From Paenibacillus camerounensis (GTDB lineage: Bacteria; Bacillota; Bacilli; Paenibacillales; Paenibacillaceae): DNA of 64,000 nt. Below, piece after piece: positions 1 through 8,929 of this stretch (positions are counted from its first letter, which is position 1; every line of letters begins with the position of its first letter). Where the stretch lies: positions 124,001 to 188,000 of the forward strand of contig NZ_CCDG010000011.1 of NCBI RefSeq assembly GCF_000723885.1, written 5' to 3'. The notes below the pieces were generated by a model. That model had not been told where the DNA came from, made no database searches, and worked only from the letters and a program-made list of their open reading frames with translations. A program made the translations under genes and the position numbers.

Positions 1-435
1 GATTGCGCCAGCTTTACGATTCATCCAGCCAGCGGCAACCTCGCTGCCCTGCCTCCACTGCGCAGCTGGAAGCTCTGCTTCACCGGCGTGGCCGATACGC
101 AGGTGAAGGTGCTGGCCGGCGGTGCGGAGACGGCAGCGGATACAGCGTATGACCATTCCACGCATACGCTTACTGTAACAGTCCCGGATACCGCGGTGTC
201 CGCCGCGATTACGGTTGAACTCGCCGGCGCGCGCCTTGCCGCTAACCGGATTGAAGAGGACATATTCGCGCTGCTGAACCGGGCGCAGATTGAGTTTCAG
301 CTGAAGGAGCAGATCTACGGGCTGGCGCGGTCCGCTGCCACGCCGGCGGCAGCGTTAGCTTCCCTGACTGCACTTAAGCTGGAGCAACCGCTGTTCGGTG
401 CGCTGTGTGAGATCTTAACGGCGGGCTTGGGGTAA
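1..435 (+). CDS. C-terminal part of a probable GH31 family glycosidase (partial)
   Basis: The reading frame is open from the first base and ends at a TAA at 433-435, so the start lies outside the window. The visible 144 residues begin with a beta-rich stretch (FTIHPASGNLAALPPLRSW, then TGVADTQVKVLAGG) that resembles the C-terminal beta-sandwich following the GH31 barrel in alpha-glucosidases and alpha-xylosidases. A helical tail of about 60 residues follows. No catalytic residue is in view, so the family call rests only on the C-terminal domain. Another glycosidase with a similar terminal sandwich remains possible. Confidence 0.5.
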   Translation, partial: DCASFTIHPASGNLAALPPLRSWKLCFTGVADTQVKVLAGGAETAADTAYDHSTHTLTVTVPDTAVSAAITVELAGARLAANRIEEDIFALLNRAQIEFQLKEQIYGLARSAATPAAALASLTALKLEQPLFGALCEILTAGLG

Positions 436-1021
436 GGGAGAGCCGGGGTGAAGGCAGAGTCGGCACCAGCGCTGAGCTTTGTGAACTGCAGTATGTTTGC
501 GGTACGCAGATGGATAGCCGCCTCACCGGCCGGGCTAAGTTGTTCCGGCTGAGCTCCGGCAGCTAAATTAGCTCGTCTCTCTAACGCACGCCCCTGCTCA
601 TACGTTGTGTGTGAGGCAGCCTTTCACTCATTGGGCAGAATAACAAACTATAGAAATTAAAATAGCTGCACAATGTGCAGTTATATCCAAGGAAAATGTG
701 ATCCTCAGCGATATAACTGCACTTGGTGCAGCTATTTCCGCCCAAAACGGCGAAAACAGGCTTTTCCCGGCAGTTTAGTTGCACGAAATACAGTTAAAAT
801 GATCTTTCGGAGAAAAACAGACGTTTTAGTTGTACAAAGTGCAGTTAAGGCGAAGCATCTGAGGAGGGGGAAGTTTCCTTCATGCTACGTCGTGCAGCTA
901 CTAATGATTGTGTCCGGAAATCTGCAGACAACAGCGGCCGGAAGTCTGCGCATCCACTGAAACAAGGCAAATCCTAAACCATAAAAACACTAGTTCAAGC
1001 TATATAAACTAAAAAAGCAGC
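436..1021. other. Intergenic stretch with a palindrome array
   Basis: No convincing gene is seen in the gap between the glycosidase and the Rrf2 regulator. Short ORFs here lack ribosome binding sites and run through the palindromes. The only structure noticed is the array at 663-900, listed separately. Confidence 0.6.
663..900. repeat. Four 9-3-9 palindromes plus a half site
   Basis: Four copies of an inverted repeat of the form TAGYTGCAC-NNN-GTGCAGTTA lie at 663-683, 714-734, 776-796 and 827-847. Centres are 51, 62 and 51 bp apart. A lone half site GTGCAGCTA lies at 892-900. Arms differ at one or two positions between copies. The spacing is close to whole helical turns. The purpose is unknown: a protein-binding array, a repeated extragenic palindrome or short RNA hairpins are all possible. 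Confidence 0.75.
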
Positions 1022-1065
1022 TTGCTTTCCACTAATATAAAAGCTATTATAGACTTATAAAGTCT
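1022..1065 (+). promoter_or_regulatory. Promoter and operator of the Rrf2 gene
   Basis: TTGCTT at 1022-1027 and TATTAT at 1045-1050 are 17 bp apart. The inverted repeat AGACTT-ATA-AAGTCT at 1051-1065 sits directly after the -10 box, where a repressor would block transcription. A related 20-mer recurs at 1513-1532 in front of the next gene, which suggests one regulator acts at both. Confidence 0.6.
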
Positions 1066-1088
1066 GTGATTGAAGATTGAGGTGGAAC

Positions 1089-1490
1089 ATGAAATACTCC
1101 AAAGCGACGAACTATGCGCTGCATACGATGCTTTTTCTGGTCGCTGCTTCCCCAGATAAGCCTGTGGGCGTGCAGCAGCTGGCTGAACGGCAGCATGTAT
1201 CGCCGACGTATCTGTCGAAGATCCTGACCAAGCTGGTGAAGGCGGGATTGATCCAGTCTGTATCGGGTGCGAACGGCGGGTATCAGCTTAAGCAGAAGAA
1301 GGATGATATTTCTTTTCTAGATGTGATTCATGCGATTGAGGGGACGGCGTCGCTGTTTGACTGCACGCTGAATCATTCCAGTGAATGCCTGATCCAGCAG
1401 GTGATGGTGGAGGCAGAGAACCGGATGGAAGACTATCTGCAGAACAAGAAGCTCTCTGAGCTTGCTGCAAAAGTAACGGTGGATTTATAA
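1089..1490 (+). CDS. Rrf2 family transcriptional regulator
   Basis: This 133-residue protein begins MKYSKATNYALHTMLFL, typical of the Rrf2 winged helix. The recognition region VSPTYLSKILTKLVKAGL lies at residues 38-54, and the GANGGY wing at 60-65. ATG 1089 is preferred because AGGTGG lies just upstream; an in-frame TTG at 1077 lacks a site. Two cysteines, C92 and C100, occupy the loop where IscR-type proteins carry three cluster ligands. Iron-sulfur binding is therefore uncertain, and a thiol-sensing or ligand-free repressor is equally possible. It probably represses itself and the methyltransferase downstream. Confidence 0.9.
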   Translation: MKYSKATNYALHTMLFLVAASPDKPVGVQQLAERQHVSPTYLSKILTKLVKAGLIQSVSGANGGYQLKQKKDDISFLDVIHAIEGTASLFDCTLNHSSECLIQQVMVEAENRMEDYLQNKKLSELAAKVTVDL

Positions 1491-1512
1491 ACGCCGTTAT
1501 TTTTATGGCTTG

Positions 1513-1532
1513 ATTATAGATATAAGAAGTCT
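1513..1532 (+). promoter_or_regulatory. Second Rrf2-type operator copy
   Basis: The 20-mer ATTATAGATATAAGAAGTCT matches the operator region 1046-1065 at 16 of 20 positions without gaps. It lies 77 bp before the methyltransferase start. This suggests the methyltransferase has its own promoter under the same regulator. Confidence 0.5.
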
Positions 1533-1608
1533 TTTAAGTCTTTTGTATAACCGGCAGTGTGTTACAGGTATTATCAGCAGTTTACTAAACGAAAAGGGAT
1601 GATGAAGT

Positions 1609-2508
1609 ATGAATAATCATTTATTTGATGCACAGGTATGGGAGCAGGCGTGGAAGGAAGACCCGAAATCCTACATCAATTTGACAAGGAAGGCCGGTGT
1701 GGACCCTACCCGCTCCTTCGATTCAAAAGCGCATACGTTTAACGAAGAGGTATTCAGCGAAGGCGGAAGGCAGAGGGCAGAGCGGATTATCGGCTGGATG
1801 GAGGGGCAGGGTGTTGATTTTAACGGATTGACGGTGCTGGATATCGGCGCAGCTTCGGGCGGGTTCAGTGTGCCGTTTGCCGAGCGCGGGGCGAAGGTAA
1901 CCGCCGTAGAGCCGAATGCGCTGCTGGCCGATTTGTTTGAAGCGAACAAAGCCCGTGTCAGTGAGGGAAAAGCCGAAATCACTCTGGTACGCGAAGCCTT
2001 TGAGGATATTGATCTGGCGGCTAAGGGATGGGAGCAGGCGTTTGATCTTGTTTTTGTCTCGATGTGTCCGGCTGTGTCCGACTGGGCGGGCGCGGAGCGT
2101 GTGATCAGCTGTGCCAGTCAATTCTGTTATATCAGCACTTCAGCCGGCTCAAGGCGGCATAGTCTGCTGAATGAGGTACTCCCGCTGTTTACAGGAGAGG
2201 CGGCCCCGCTTGCCGAAGCCTCCGAAATGGCTTATCTGCTGAATCTGCTCTATCTAAAGGACTACGCCTTTGAGTCAATAGTAACCAAGGAAATGAAGAG
2301 CGCGGAATATACTGTTGAAGCGGCCATTGACGAGGTTCTTCAGCTGTTGAGACACCACCGTCTGACAGACAGTGACGCTACCCGGAAAATCGTTTCCGAC
2401 TATATGAACGTCACGTATCCGGATGGGACAATGACTGTACAGCAGGGCGGACGTTTCGGCAAGGTACTGATCCGGCTGCGGGATGAGAATATGTACAGCA
2501 GAGCGTAA
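1609..2508 (+). CDS. Class I SAM-dependent methyltransferase
   Basis: The 299-residue protein carries the SAM-binding signature VLDIGAASGGFSVPFAE around residues 76-92, followed by VTAVEPN, whose acidic residue would bind the SAM ribose. A second core strand FDLVFVSMCPAV follows. ATG 1609 is preceded by AGGGATGATGAAGT. The N-terminal extension (DAQVWEQAWKEDPKSY) resembles small-molecule methyltransferases found in metabolic operons, but the substrate cannot be read from sequence. It follows the Rrf2 gene with a shared operator-like sequence, so its expression probably answers the same signal. Confidence 0.85.
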   Translation: MNNHLFDAQVWEQAWKEDPKSYINLTRKAGVDPTRSFDSKAHTFNEEVFSEGGRQRAERIIGWMEGQGVDFNGLTVLDIGAASGGFSVPFAERGAKVTAVEPNALLADLFEANKARVSEGKAEITLVREAFEDIDLAAKGWEQAFDLVFVSMCPAVSDWAGAERVISCASQFCYISTSAGSRRHSLLNEVLPLFTGEAAPLAEASEMAYLLNLLYLKDYAFESIVTKEMKSAEYTVEAAIDEVLQLLRHHRLTDSDATRKIVSDYMNVTYPDGTMTVQQGGRFGKVLIRLRDENMYSRA

Positions 2509-2706
2509 ATTCACCTGCCGCATGTATTGAAGCTATATAAAAGCTGCACTTGGCGTACCAGCCAAGCGTGCATTGTAATAGAGACATTTATACGCCGCCC
2601 CGCTGACATCTTCGGCCGGAGGCGGTTTTTTCTGCTTGTTGAGCGCTGCAGAATAAGCGTTGCAGATTGTCCCCTTTCACAATTTTCCGTTTTAAGGTAA
2701 ACTGAT

Positions 2707-2720
2707 TGAAACTGGTTTCA
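2707..2720 (+). promoter_or_regulatory. LacI-type operator before the LacI gene
   Basis: TGAAACTGGTTTCA has perfect 6-bp arms and lies 26 bp before the start of the LacI gene. It differs in its centre from the GGTAACGATACC-like sites downstream, so it may be bound by CcpA or another LacI-family member rather than by the adjacent protein. Confidence 0.45.
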
Positions 2721-2745
2721 AAAAAATGGCGGGGAGTGTGAAGGA

Positions 2746-3738
2746 ATGGCGACGATTATCGATGTTGCGCGTTTGGCGGGAGTGTCGAAGACCACCGTAT
2801 CCCGGGTGATCAACAACTATCCGCATATTTCAGCGGACAAGAAGAAACAGGTGCTCAATGCCATGGAGGAGCTGGGGTTCACGCCGAATCTCTCGGCCAG
2901 AAGGCTGAGAGGCCAGGTAGCGACAACAATTGCGGTGGTGGTGCCGAAGATAGTGAATCCTTTTTTCTCCTATCTGGTTGACGCTATTGAGCAGGTAGGC
3001 TATAAGAACGGTTACCAGACCCTGATCTGCCAGACGAATGAGGACAAAGAGAAGGAACTGGCTTATTTGAACTTGCTGAAGACCAAGCAGGCTGATGGCA
3101 TTATTATGACTTCCATAGAAAATGACTGGGAGACGATCAAGCCTTATATTGAATACGGCCCGATTGTTCTCTGTAATGAATACGTGAGCAGGGTTGACGT
3201 ACCGATGATCCGTGTGGACCAGTATCAGGGGACGTATGTCGGTGTGAAGCATCTGATTGAACAGGGCCACCGCAAGATTGCCTACTGTACAGGCGGGCTT
3301 TTCACCGAATTCGGCAAAGACAAGGACCGCAACCACGGATACCAGAGGGCGCTGGAGGAAGCGGGCATCGCCGTCAATCCGAACTGGATTCTGGTTGATA
3401 AGCACACCATAGAAGACGGGAAGCTGGTTATGCGCCAGTTGCTGGAGATGAAGGACCGTCCAACCGCCGTGTTTACAGGCAGCGATGAAATTGCCAGCGG
3501 TCTTATGATGGCAGCTAAGCAAGCGGGACTGTCCGTACCCGGGGATCTTGCTATTCTCGGATTCGATGACCAGCCGATTGCTGAAGTGCTTGAACCGGCG
3601 CTCAGCACGATCCGCCAGCCGATTGAGCAGATGGGCCGTAAAGCCGGCGAGATCCTTCTGGCGATGCTGGAACAGGCTGATCTGGAGCCCGCAGTGTACG
3701 AACTGCCGGTGGAATTAATCGTCCGAAAGTCCACTTAG
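2746..3738 (+). CDS. LacI family transcriptional regulator of the sucrose/alpha-glucoside unit
   Basis: A 330-residue protein with the classic N-terminal helix-turn-helix (IIDVARLAGVSKTTVSRVIN, residues 4-23). The hinge SARRLRGQ follows at about residue 50, then a periplasmic-binding-protein-like sugar domain (IAVVVPKIVNPFF, later AILGFDDQP). ATG 2746 follows GGGGAGTGTGAAGGA. It sits directly upstream of a sugar-binding protein, permeases and two GH13 enzymes, and the gap behind it holds three similar palindromes. It is therefore inferred to be the local repressor, relieved by an alpha-glucoside or sucrose derivative. Confidence 0.9.
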   Translation: MATIIDVARLAGVSKTTVSRVINNYPHISADKKKQVLNAMEELGFTPNLSARRLRGQVATTIAVVVPKIVNPFFSYLVDAIEQVGYKNGYQTLICQTNEDKEKELAYLNLLKTKQADGIIMTSIENDWETIKPYIEYGPIVLCNEYVSRVDVPMIRVDQYQGTYVGVKHLIEQGHRKIAYCTGGLFTEFGKDKDRNHGYQRALEEAGIAVNPNWILVDKHTIEDGKLVMRQLLEMKDRPTAVFTGSDEIASGLMMAAKQAGLSVPGDLAILGFDDQPIAEVLEPALSTIRQPIEQMGRKAGEILLAMLEQADLEPAVYELPVELIVRKST

Positions 3739-4056
3739 AGAGTAGTGTGGATTTCCGGGCAATTTTTTCTGTTTTTATCGGTAACGATACCAAAGGTTTT
3801 AAGAATCTTCAAATAGTAATCTTCTTTTTCCATCCTCTTAAAGCCTGTTTTTATCATTGTTTTTGCTTTTATCTAATAAATGGTTTTAAAATATGTGTTG
3901 AAACCGTTACCTAAAGGTGCTAAAGTATAGCCATATTCATATTGCAGAGACGGGGTGAGGACATTCGTATTTTAAATTGGTATCGTTCCCAATCGCTCTG
4001 CTAAAGTGAATTGATTATTGATTACACAGGTAAATACGTAAACGGAGGGGTTATTT
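3739..4056 (+). promoter_or_regulatory. Control region of the alpha-glucoside transport operon
   Basis: This 318-base gap holds a promoter, TTGAAA (3898-3903) and TAAAGT (3921-3926), with a 17-bp spacer. Three LacI-type sites surround it: GGTAACGATACC (3780-3791), GAAACCGTTACC (3900-3911, overlapping the -35 box) and GGTATCGTTCCC (3979-3990). Their centres are about 120 and 79 bp apart, a layout compatible with looping by a tetrameric repressor. Confidence 0.6.
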
Positions 4057-5343
4057 TTGAAAAAGACAATTGGATTATTTCTCGCTTCGATGATGGTCAT
4101 TTCGCTCACAGCCTGCGGCAGCTCCAAGAATGAAGGTTCGAATACAGCTGCAAACGGAAAAGTCAGTATTATCATCACTAACGGTAAAGGTGAAATCGCT
4201 TCCCAGTGGGAGCAGGCGGCTAAAGACTTCATGGCGGCCAATCCGGATATTACGGTCGAAGCCGTTTCGGGTGCGGTTGGTGAAACGATCAATCTGGTCG
4301 ATAAGCTGACGGCCTCGGGTAAAACCGTAACAATGGCGATGATGTCCCCGGACTCCATAACAAACAAATATAAGGATTTCGGGATTGATCTGTCTGCCGA
4401 GAAATGGAACGAAGAGACAGTCTACGGGGTTAAAGATGCGAACGGCGTCATTGCCGGCTTCCCGTTTTCAATCGAAGGCTTTGGACTTGTCTACAACAAA
4501 AAGGTAGTAGAAAAGGCAGTTGGCGGCGATTTCGATCCGTTCTCTATTAACACCCGCGACAAATTAAAAGAGCTGCTGGATAAGATTCAGGTCTCCGGCG
4601 TGAAATATCCGGTTGCCTACCAGACTGAGAACTGGTCGGTTGCCAATCATTACAGCACACAGTTCATTAATCAGGCAGAGGACCCGAATACCATTGTCGA
4701 CCAGCTGAAGGCCGGAACGCTGGACCTGGCAAGCAATGATGTGTGGAACGGCTACTATGACACGCTGGACTTGCTGGTATCCGCGCAGTACAACAAATAT
4801 GGCGAACGCCCGCTTGGCAAATACTATGATGATGCACATGTAAGCGTTGGCAAAGGCGAATCTGCGCTCCTGTTCAACGGGAACTGGGCGTACGATTCCC
4901 TGCAGGCGGTCAGCGGTGAAGAATTTGGCTTCCTGCCGGTGCCGGTTGACAACAATCCGGATAACCCGCTGAACAATAAAATTGCAGCCGGACCTACGAA
5001 TGTTCTGGTCATTAACAACGCGGCAACAGTGGAGCAGCAAGAGGCGGCTAAGAAGTTCCTGGACTGGCTCGTCTATGACCAAAAGGGACAGGATTTTCTG
5101 GTAAATCAGGCGCAAATTATCTCCGCTTTCAAAAATAACAGCAATAAAGTAACGAACCCGCTGGGTGCCGCCATTGCAGAGGCGGTGCAGGCAGACAAGA
5201 CGCTGCCGTTCAGCTCTAACTTTGTCAAAGTCGAGGACTGGGGCAGCATTCTGGCTCCGGACATCCAGAAATACATCGCTCAGAAGGAAAGCCGGGCCGA
5301 GCTTGCCAAGGTGATCGAAGCCTATTACAAAGGTCAGAACTAA
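4057..5343 (+). CDS. Sugar ABC transporter substrate-binding lipoprotein
   Basis: A 428-residue family 1 extracellular solute-binding protein. The lipobox LTAC places the lipidated cysteine at residue 20. The mature part has the usual layout: KVSIIITNGKGE, a central YPVAYQTENW region, and FNGNWAYDSL, the conserved sugar-pocket segment. The start is TTG 4057, well placed after GGAGGGG; no nearby ATG fits. It should capture the sugar outside the membrane for the two permeases that follow. The neighbouring enzymes point to sucrose, maltose or another alpha-glucoside. Confidence 0.9.
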   Translation: MKKTIGLFLASMMVISLTACGSSKNEGSNTAANGKVSIIITNGKGEIASQWEQAAKDFMAANPDITVEAVSGAVGETINLVDKLTASGKTVTMAMMSPDSITNKYKDFGIDLSAEKWNEETVYGVKDANGVIAGFPFSIEGFGLVYNKKVVEKAVGGDFDPFSINTRDKLKELLDKIQVSGVKYPVAYQTENWSVANHYSTQFINQAEDPNTIVDQLKAGTLDLASNDVWNGYYDTLDLLVSAQYNKYGERPLGKYYDDAHVSVGKGESALLFNGNWAYDSLQAVSGEEFGFLPVPVDNNPDNPLNNKIAAGPTNVLVINNAATVEQQEAAKKFLDWLVYDQKGQDFLVNQAQIISAFKNNSNKVTNPLGAAIAEAVQADKTLPFSSNFVKVEDWGSILAPDIQKYIAQKESRAELAKVIEAYYKGQN

Positions 5344-5432
5344 TTCCATAATTGGCTGAAGGCCAGGGAAACGGATGGGCGGTATGATATCCGTTTCCCT
5401 AAACTTTAGGCTGCAAGGGGTGTGTAAGTTAT

Positions 5433-6317
5433 ATGATTTCGGAAAAAAGCTTTCTCAAGCGATTGGGCAGCCAATTGTTTTTTACCGGTCCTACAATTCT
5501 CCTGTTCGCAATTGCGGTGCTGGTACCGTTTGTCTACGGATTATATCTGACGTTTACGAACATGTCTTCACCGCTGAGTCCGCTGGAGTTCGCCGGGCTT
5601 AGTAACTACCGGACGGCCTTTGCGGATTCGAGGTTCTGGGATTCACTGATTCTTACTGTGAAATTCGTAGTTGCCACCGTCATTCTGATTAATATTCTCG
5701 GCTTTGTCCTGGCATATCTGGTCACTTCCGGAGTGAAACTGCAGAACTTCTTCCGTACCTCACTGTTCACTCCGAACCTGATCGGCGGGCTGGTGCTGGG
5801 TTATATCTGGCAGTTTATCTTTGTACAGACGCTCCCGTCCATTGGCGAAAAGCTGGGGATCGAGTGGCTGCGGCTGGGCTGGCTCGGTGACGAGCATTTG
5901 GCCTTTTGGGCGATCGTCATTGTGTCAATCTGGCAGTCCGCCGGTTATATGATGATCATTTTTGTCGCCGGACTGGTCAATGTGCCTAAGGATGTAATGG
6001 AGGCTGCGACGATCGACGGGGCAAACGGCTGGCATAAATTAAGAAAAGTAACGCTGCCGCTGATGGTTCCATCCTTTGTAGTAACCGTCTTTTTAACACT
6101 GAAGAATGCCTTCATGGTCTACGACATTAACTACTCCTTGACCGGGGGCGGACCGTATGACAGCACGACGATGGTATCAATGCAGGTTGTGAAGAAAGCT
6201 TTTATTGAAAACAACTACGGTGTCGGCCAGGCAGAAGCGTTTATCCTGTTTGCCATTGTGGCGCTGATTACCGGATTGCAGGTCTATTTCAGTAAAAAAA
6301 TGGAGGTTGCTGCCTGA
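5433..6317 (+). CDS. Sugar ABC transporter permease, MalF/UgpA type
   Basis: A 294-residue membrane protein with about six transmembrane segments. The EAA loop (EAATIDGANGWHKLRKVTLP, around residues 189-208) is the docking site for the ATPase. ATG 5433 follows AAGGGGTG. Its stop TGA shares one base with the ATG of the next permease, so the pair is translationally coupled. No ATPase gene is present in the unit. Confidence 0.92.
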   Translation: MISEKSFLKRLGSQLFFTGPTILLFAIAVLVPFVYGLYLTFTNMSSPLSPLEFAGLSNYRTAFADSRFWDSLILTVKFVVATVILINILGFVLAYLVTSGVKLQNFFRTSLFTPNLIGGLVLGYIWQFIFVQTLPSIGEKLGIEWLRLGWLGDEHLAFWAIVIVSIWQSAGYMMIIFVAGLVNVPKDVMEAATIDGANGWHKLRKVTLPLMVPSFVVTVFLTLKNAFMVYDINYSLTGGGPYDSTTMVSMQVVKKAFIENNYGVGQAEAFILFAIVALITGLQVYFSKKMEVAA

Positions 6318-7153
6318 TGAATGCCCGGAAAAAAGCCTCCTTGCTGCTAAGCTATCTGCTGCTGACCGTATTTTTTATCCTGTTTGTCTTTCCATTCTTC
6401 CTAATGATCGTCAATTCGTTTAAGACCAACGGGCAAATTCTTGAAAACCCGTTTTCCTTGCCGGCCTCACTCAGCTTTGGTCATTTTTCACAGGTTATCG
6501 AACAAATGAACTTTTTCGTTTCCTTCCGGAATACAGTTGTGATTACCTTTGTCAGTGTGCTGTTTATCGGGATTTTCTCGGCTATGACCGCTTATTACAT
6601 GGTAAGACGTGCGGATAAATTCAATAACGGCCTGTTTGCGCTGATGGTTGCGTCGATGATCATCCCGTTCCAGTCGATTATGATTCCGCTCATTTATATT
6701 TACGGTGCCAAGCTGCACTGGATTGACGCGGCTCCGATTCCGCTGCTGATTGTGCTGTACATCGGTTTTGGCAGTGCGCTGTCCGTATTTATGTATCACG
6801 GCTTTGTGAAATCCATTCCCTACGAGCTGGAAGAGGCGTCGCTGCTTGACGGCTGCACCCGGCCGCAGACCTTTTTCAGAATCGTGCTGCCAATGCTGTC
6901 TCCAACATCGGTGACGATTGCCATTCTGAATGTGCTGTGGATCTGGAATGATTATCTGCTGCCCTCACTGGTGCTGACTGAAGACCGCTACTTCACCATG
7001 CCGATCAAAATGAAGGTGTTCAACGGCACGTATATGAATGATTGGGAGCTGCTGATCCCGGCGCTGCTGCTCACGATTCTGCCGATTCTGATTGCCTATC
7101 TGTTCGGCCAGCGTTTTATTATCAGAGGCGTCAGCCAGGGTGCCATTAAATAA
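6317..7153 (+). CDS. Sugar ABC transporter permease, MalG type
   Basis: A 278-residue permease, with the N-terminal membrane segment LLLTVFFILFVFPFFLMIVNS typical of MalG homologues. The EAA loop reads LEEASLLDGCTRPQTFFRIV. Start and preceding stop overlap by one base (6317). It pairs with the MalF-type protein to form the channel. It ends in GVSQGAIKG-like fashion (RGVSQGAIK), as usual for the family. Confidence 0.92.
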   Translation: MNARKKASLLLSYLLLTVFFILFVFPFFLMIVNSFKTNGQILENPFSLPASLSFGHFSQVIEQMNFFVSFRNTVVITFVSVLFIGIFSAMTAYYMVRRADKFNNGLFALMVASMIIPFQSIMIPLIYIYGAKLHWIDAAPIPLLIVLYIGFGSALSVFMYHGFVKSIPYELEEASLLDGCTRPQTFFRIVLPMLSPTSVTIAILNVLWIWNDYLLPSLVLTEDRYFTMPIKMKVFNGTYMNDWELLIPALLLTILPILIAYLFGQRFIIRGVSQGAIK

Positions 7154-7224
7154 GAGATAAAGAGAATCCCGGGAAGATAACGGATATTGGACATTACCCG
7201 GGGAGATGGAGGAAACAAGGAGCT

Positions 7225-8895
7225 ATGGAGACTAGAAACAGCAACTGGTGGAAAGAGAGTGTCGTGTACCAGATTTACCCCCGGAGCTTTCAGGATTCTG
7301 ACGGGGACGGGCAAGGAGATCTGCGCGGGATTATTAACCGCCTTGATTACTTAAGTACGCTTGGGATCGATGTAATCTGGTTATGCCCGGTGTATGATTC
7401 ACCCAATGATGATAACGGATATGACATCCGTGACTATTACCGGATACAGGAAGAATTCGGTACAATGGACGATATGCTGGAGCTGATCTCAGCGGCCGCC
7501 GAGCGTGGCATCCGCCTGATTATGGATCTGGTCGCCAACCATACCTCGGATGAACACGCCTGGTTTGTGGAATCCCGCAGCGCGGGGGACAGTCCGAAAC
7601 GCGACTGGTACATCTGGAAGCCGGGGCATGACGGTCAGGAGCCGACGAACTGGGAGTCCAATTTTGGGGGTTCTGCCTGGGAATATGATCCGGTGACAGG
7701 GGAGTATTATTTGCACTGCTTTTCCCGCAAGCAGCCCGATCTGAACTGGGAAAATCCGGAGGTCCGTGAGAATATTTACTCAATGATGGAGTGGTGGATT
7801 GACCATGGCATCGCAGGCTTCCGCATTGACGCCATTACGTTTATCAAGAAAAATCAGCAGTTTCCGCAGCTTGAAAGTGAAGACGGTCACCGTTATGTTC
7901 CACTTGCAGCAGCCTCCCTTAATCAGCCGGGGATTCTGGATTTCCTGCAGGAAATGAAGCAGCAGGTGCTGGCCCCGCGCAATATTATGACGGTGGCGGA
8001 GTCGCCGGGCGTGCCCATTGAGCAAATCCATGAGTTTGTGGATGAGCAGCACGGTGTTTTTAATATGATTTTCCAGTTTGATCATGTGGATCTCGATAAC
8101 AAGCCGTCAGCCAAAGGTGTTTATCATCCCTGGAAGCTTACGGAGTTCAAGCACGCGTTGACTAAATGGCAGGCGGAAACGGCAGACGGCGGCTGGATGG
8201 CCCTGTTCATGGAGAACCATGATCATGTCCGTTCGGTGTCCAAATATGGCCATGACGGAGAATACCGCGAGGTTTCCGCCAAAATGCTGGCCGTCTACTA
8301 TTTCCTGATGCGCGGCACCCCGTTCATTTATCAGGGCCAGGAGATCGGGATGACCAATCATTATAAGGAGTCGATCTCCGGCTACCGCGATATTGAAAGC
8401 CTGTCCTTTCACAGCCGGCAAAGGGAGCTTGGCAAGCCGGAAGCGGAAATTATGGACTATCTGGCGCTGAGAAGCCGGGATCAGGGACGGACGCCGATGC
8501 AGTGGAACAGCGGTTATGCCGCCGGGTTCACTACCGGTGAGCCGTGGATTGGACTTAATCCCGATTATCCGTCAGTTAATGTGGAGCATTCGCTTGCAGC
8601 GCAGAACTCCATCCTGCATTTTTACCGGTCACTGATTGAGCTGCGGCGGACCCATAAAGCGCTGATCTACGGCGACTTTCAGGAGATTTATACAGAGTCT
8701 GAGCAGGTTGGCGGATATACCCGGACTTATCAGGGAGAGTGCTGGACGATACTCTGCAATTTTACAGAACAGAGAGTGGCTTTGACAGAGCCGCTTGCCG
8801 GGGAGATTATTGTATCTAATACGGACGGGCATGAAGCAGGGGGGCTGAAGCCATATGAGGCTGTTATCAGCAGAACTGCTGCGGATGCAGAATAA
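7225..8895 (+). CDS. GH13 alpha-glucosidase (oligo-1,6-glucosidase/maltase family)
   Basis: A 556-residue intracellular GH13 enzyme without a signal peptide. Conserved regions are DLVANHTSDEH (residues 101-111), GFRIDAITF (199-207) and NHDHVRS (331-337). These give nucleophile D202, acid/base E259 and stabiliser D333. Residue 203, just after the nucleophile, is Ala. Isomaltases of this family usually have Val there, while alpha-1,4-acting maltases have Ala or Thr, so hydrolysis of maltose-, sucrose- or other non-1,6 linkages is the better guess. It splits sugars brought in by the upstream transporter. ATG 7225 follows GGAGG about 10 bases upstream. Confidence 0.9.
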   Translation: METRNSNWWKESVVYQIYPRSFQDSDGDGQGDLRGIINRLDYLSTLGIDVIWLCPVYDSPNDDNGYDIRDYYRIQEEFGTMDDMLELISAAAERGIRLIMDLVANHTSDEHAWFVESRSAGDSPKRDWYIWKPGHDGQEPTNWESNFGGSAWEYDPVTGEYYLHCFSRKQPDLNWENPEVRENIYSMMEWWIDHGIAGFRIDAITFIKKNQQFPQLESEDGHRYVPLAAASLNQPGILDFLQEMKQQVLAPRNIMTVAESPGVPIEQIHEFVDEQHGVFNMIFQFDHVDLDNKPSAKGVYHPWKLTEFKHALTKWQAETADGGWMALFMENHDHVRSVSKYGHDGEYREVSAKMLAVYYFLMRGTPFIYQGQEIGMTNHYKESISGYRDIESLSFHSRQRELGKPEAEIMDYLALRSRDQGRTPMQWNSGYAAGFTTGEPWIGLNPDYPSVNVEHSLAAQNSILHFYRSLIELRRTHKALIYGDFQEIYTESEQVGGYTRTYQGECWTILCNFTEQRVALTEPLAGEIIVSNTDGHEAGGLKPYEAVISRTAADAE

Positions 8896-8929
8896 ATACA
8901 AGTACTGATGTGAATGGGAGGAAGCAGCT

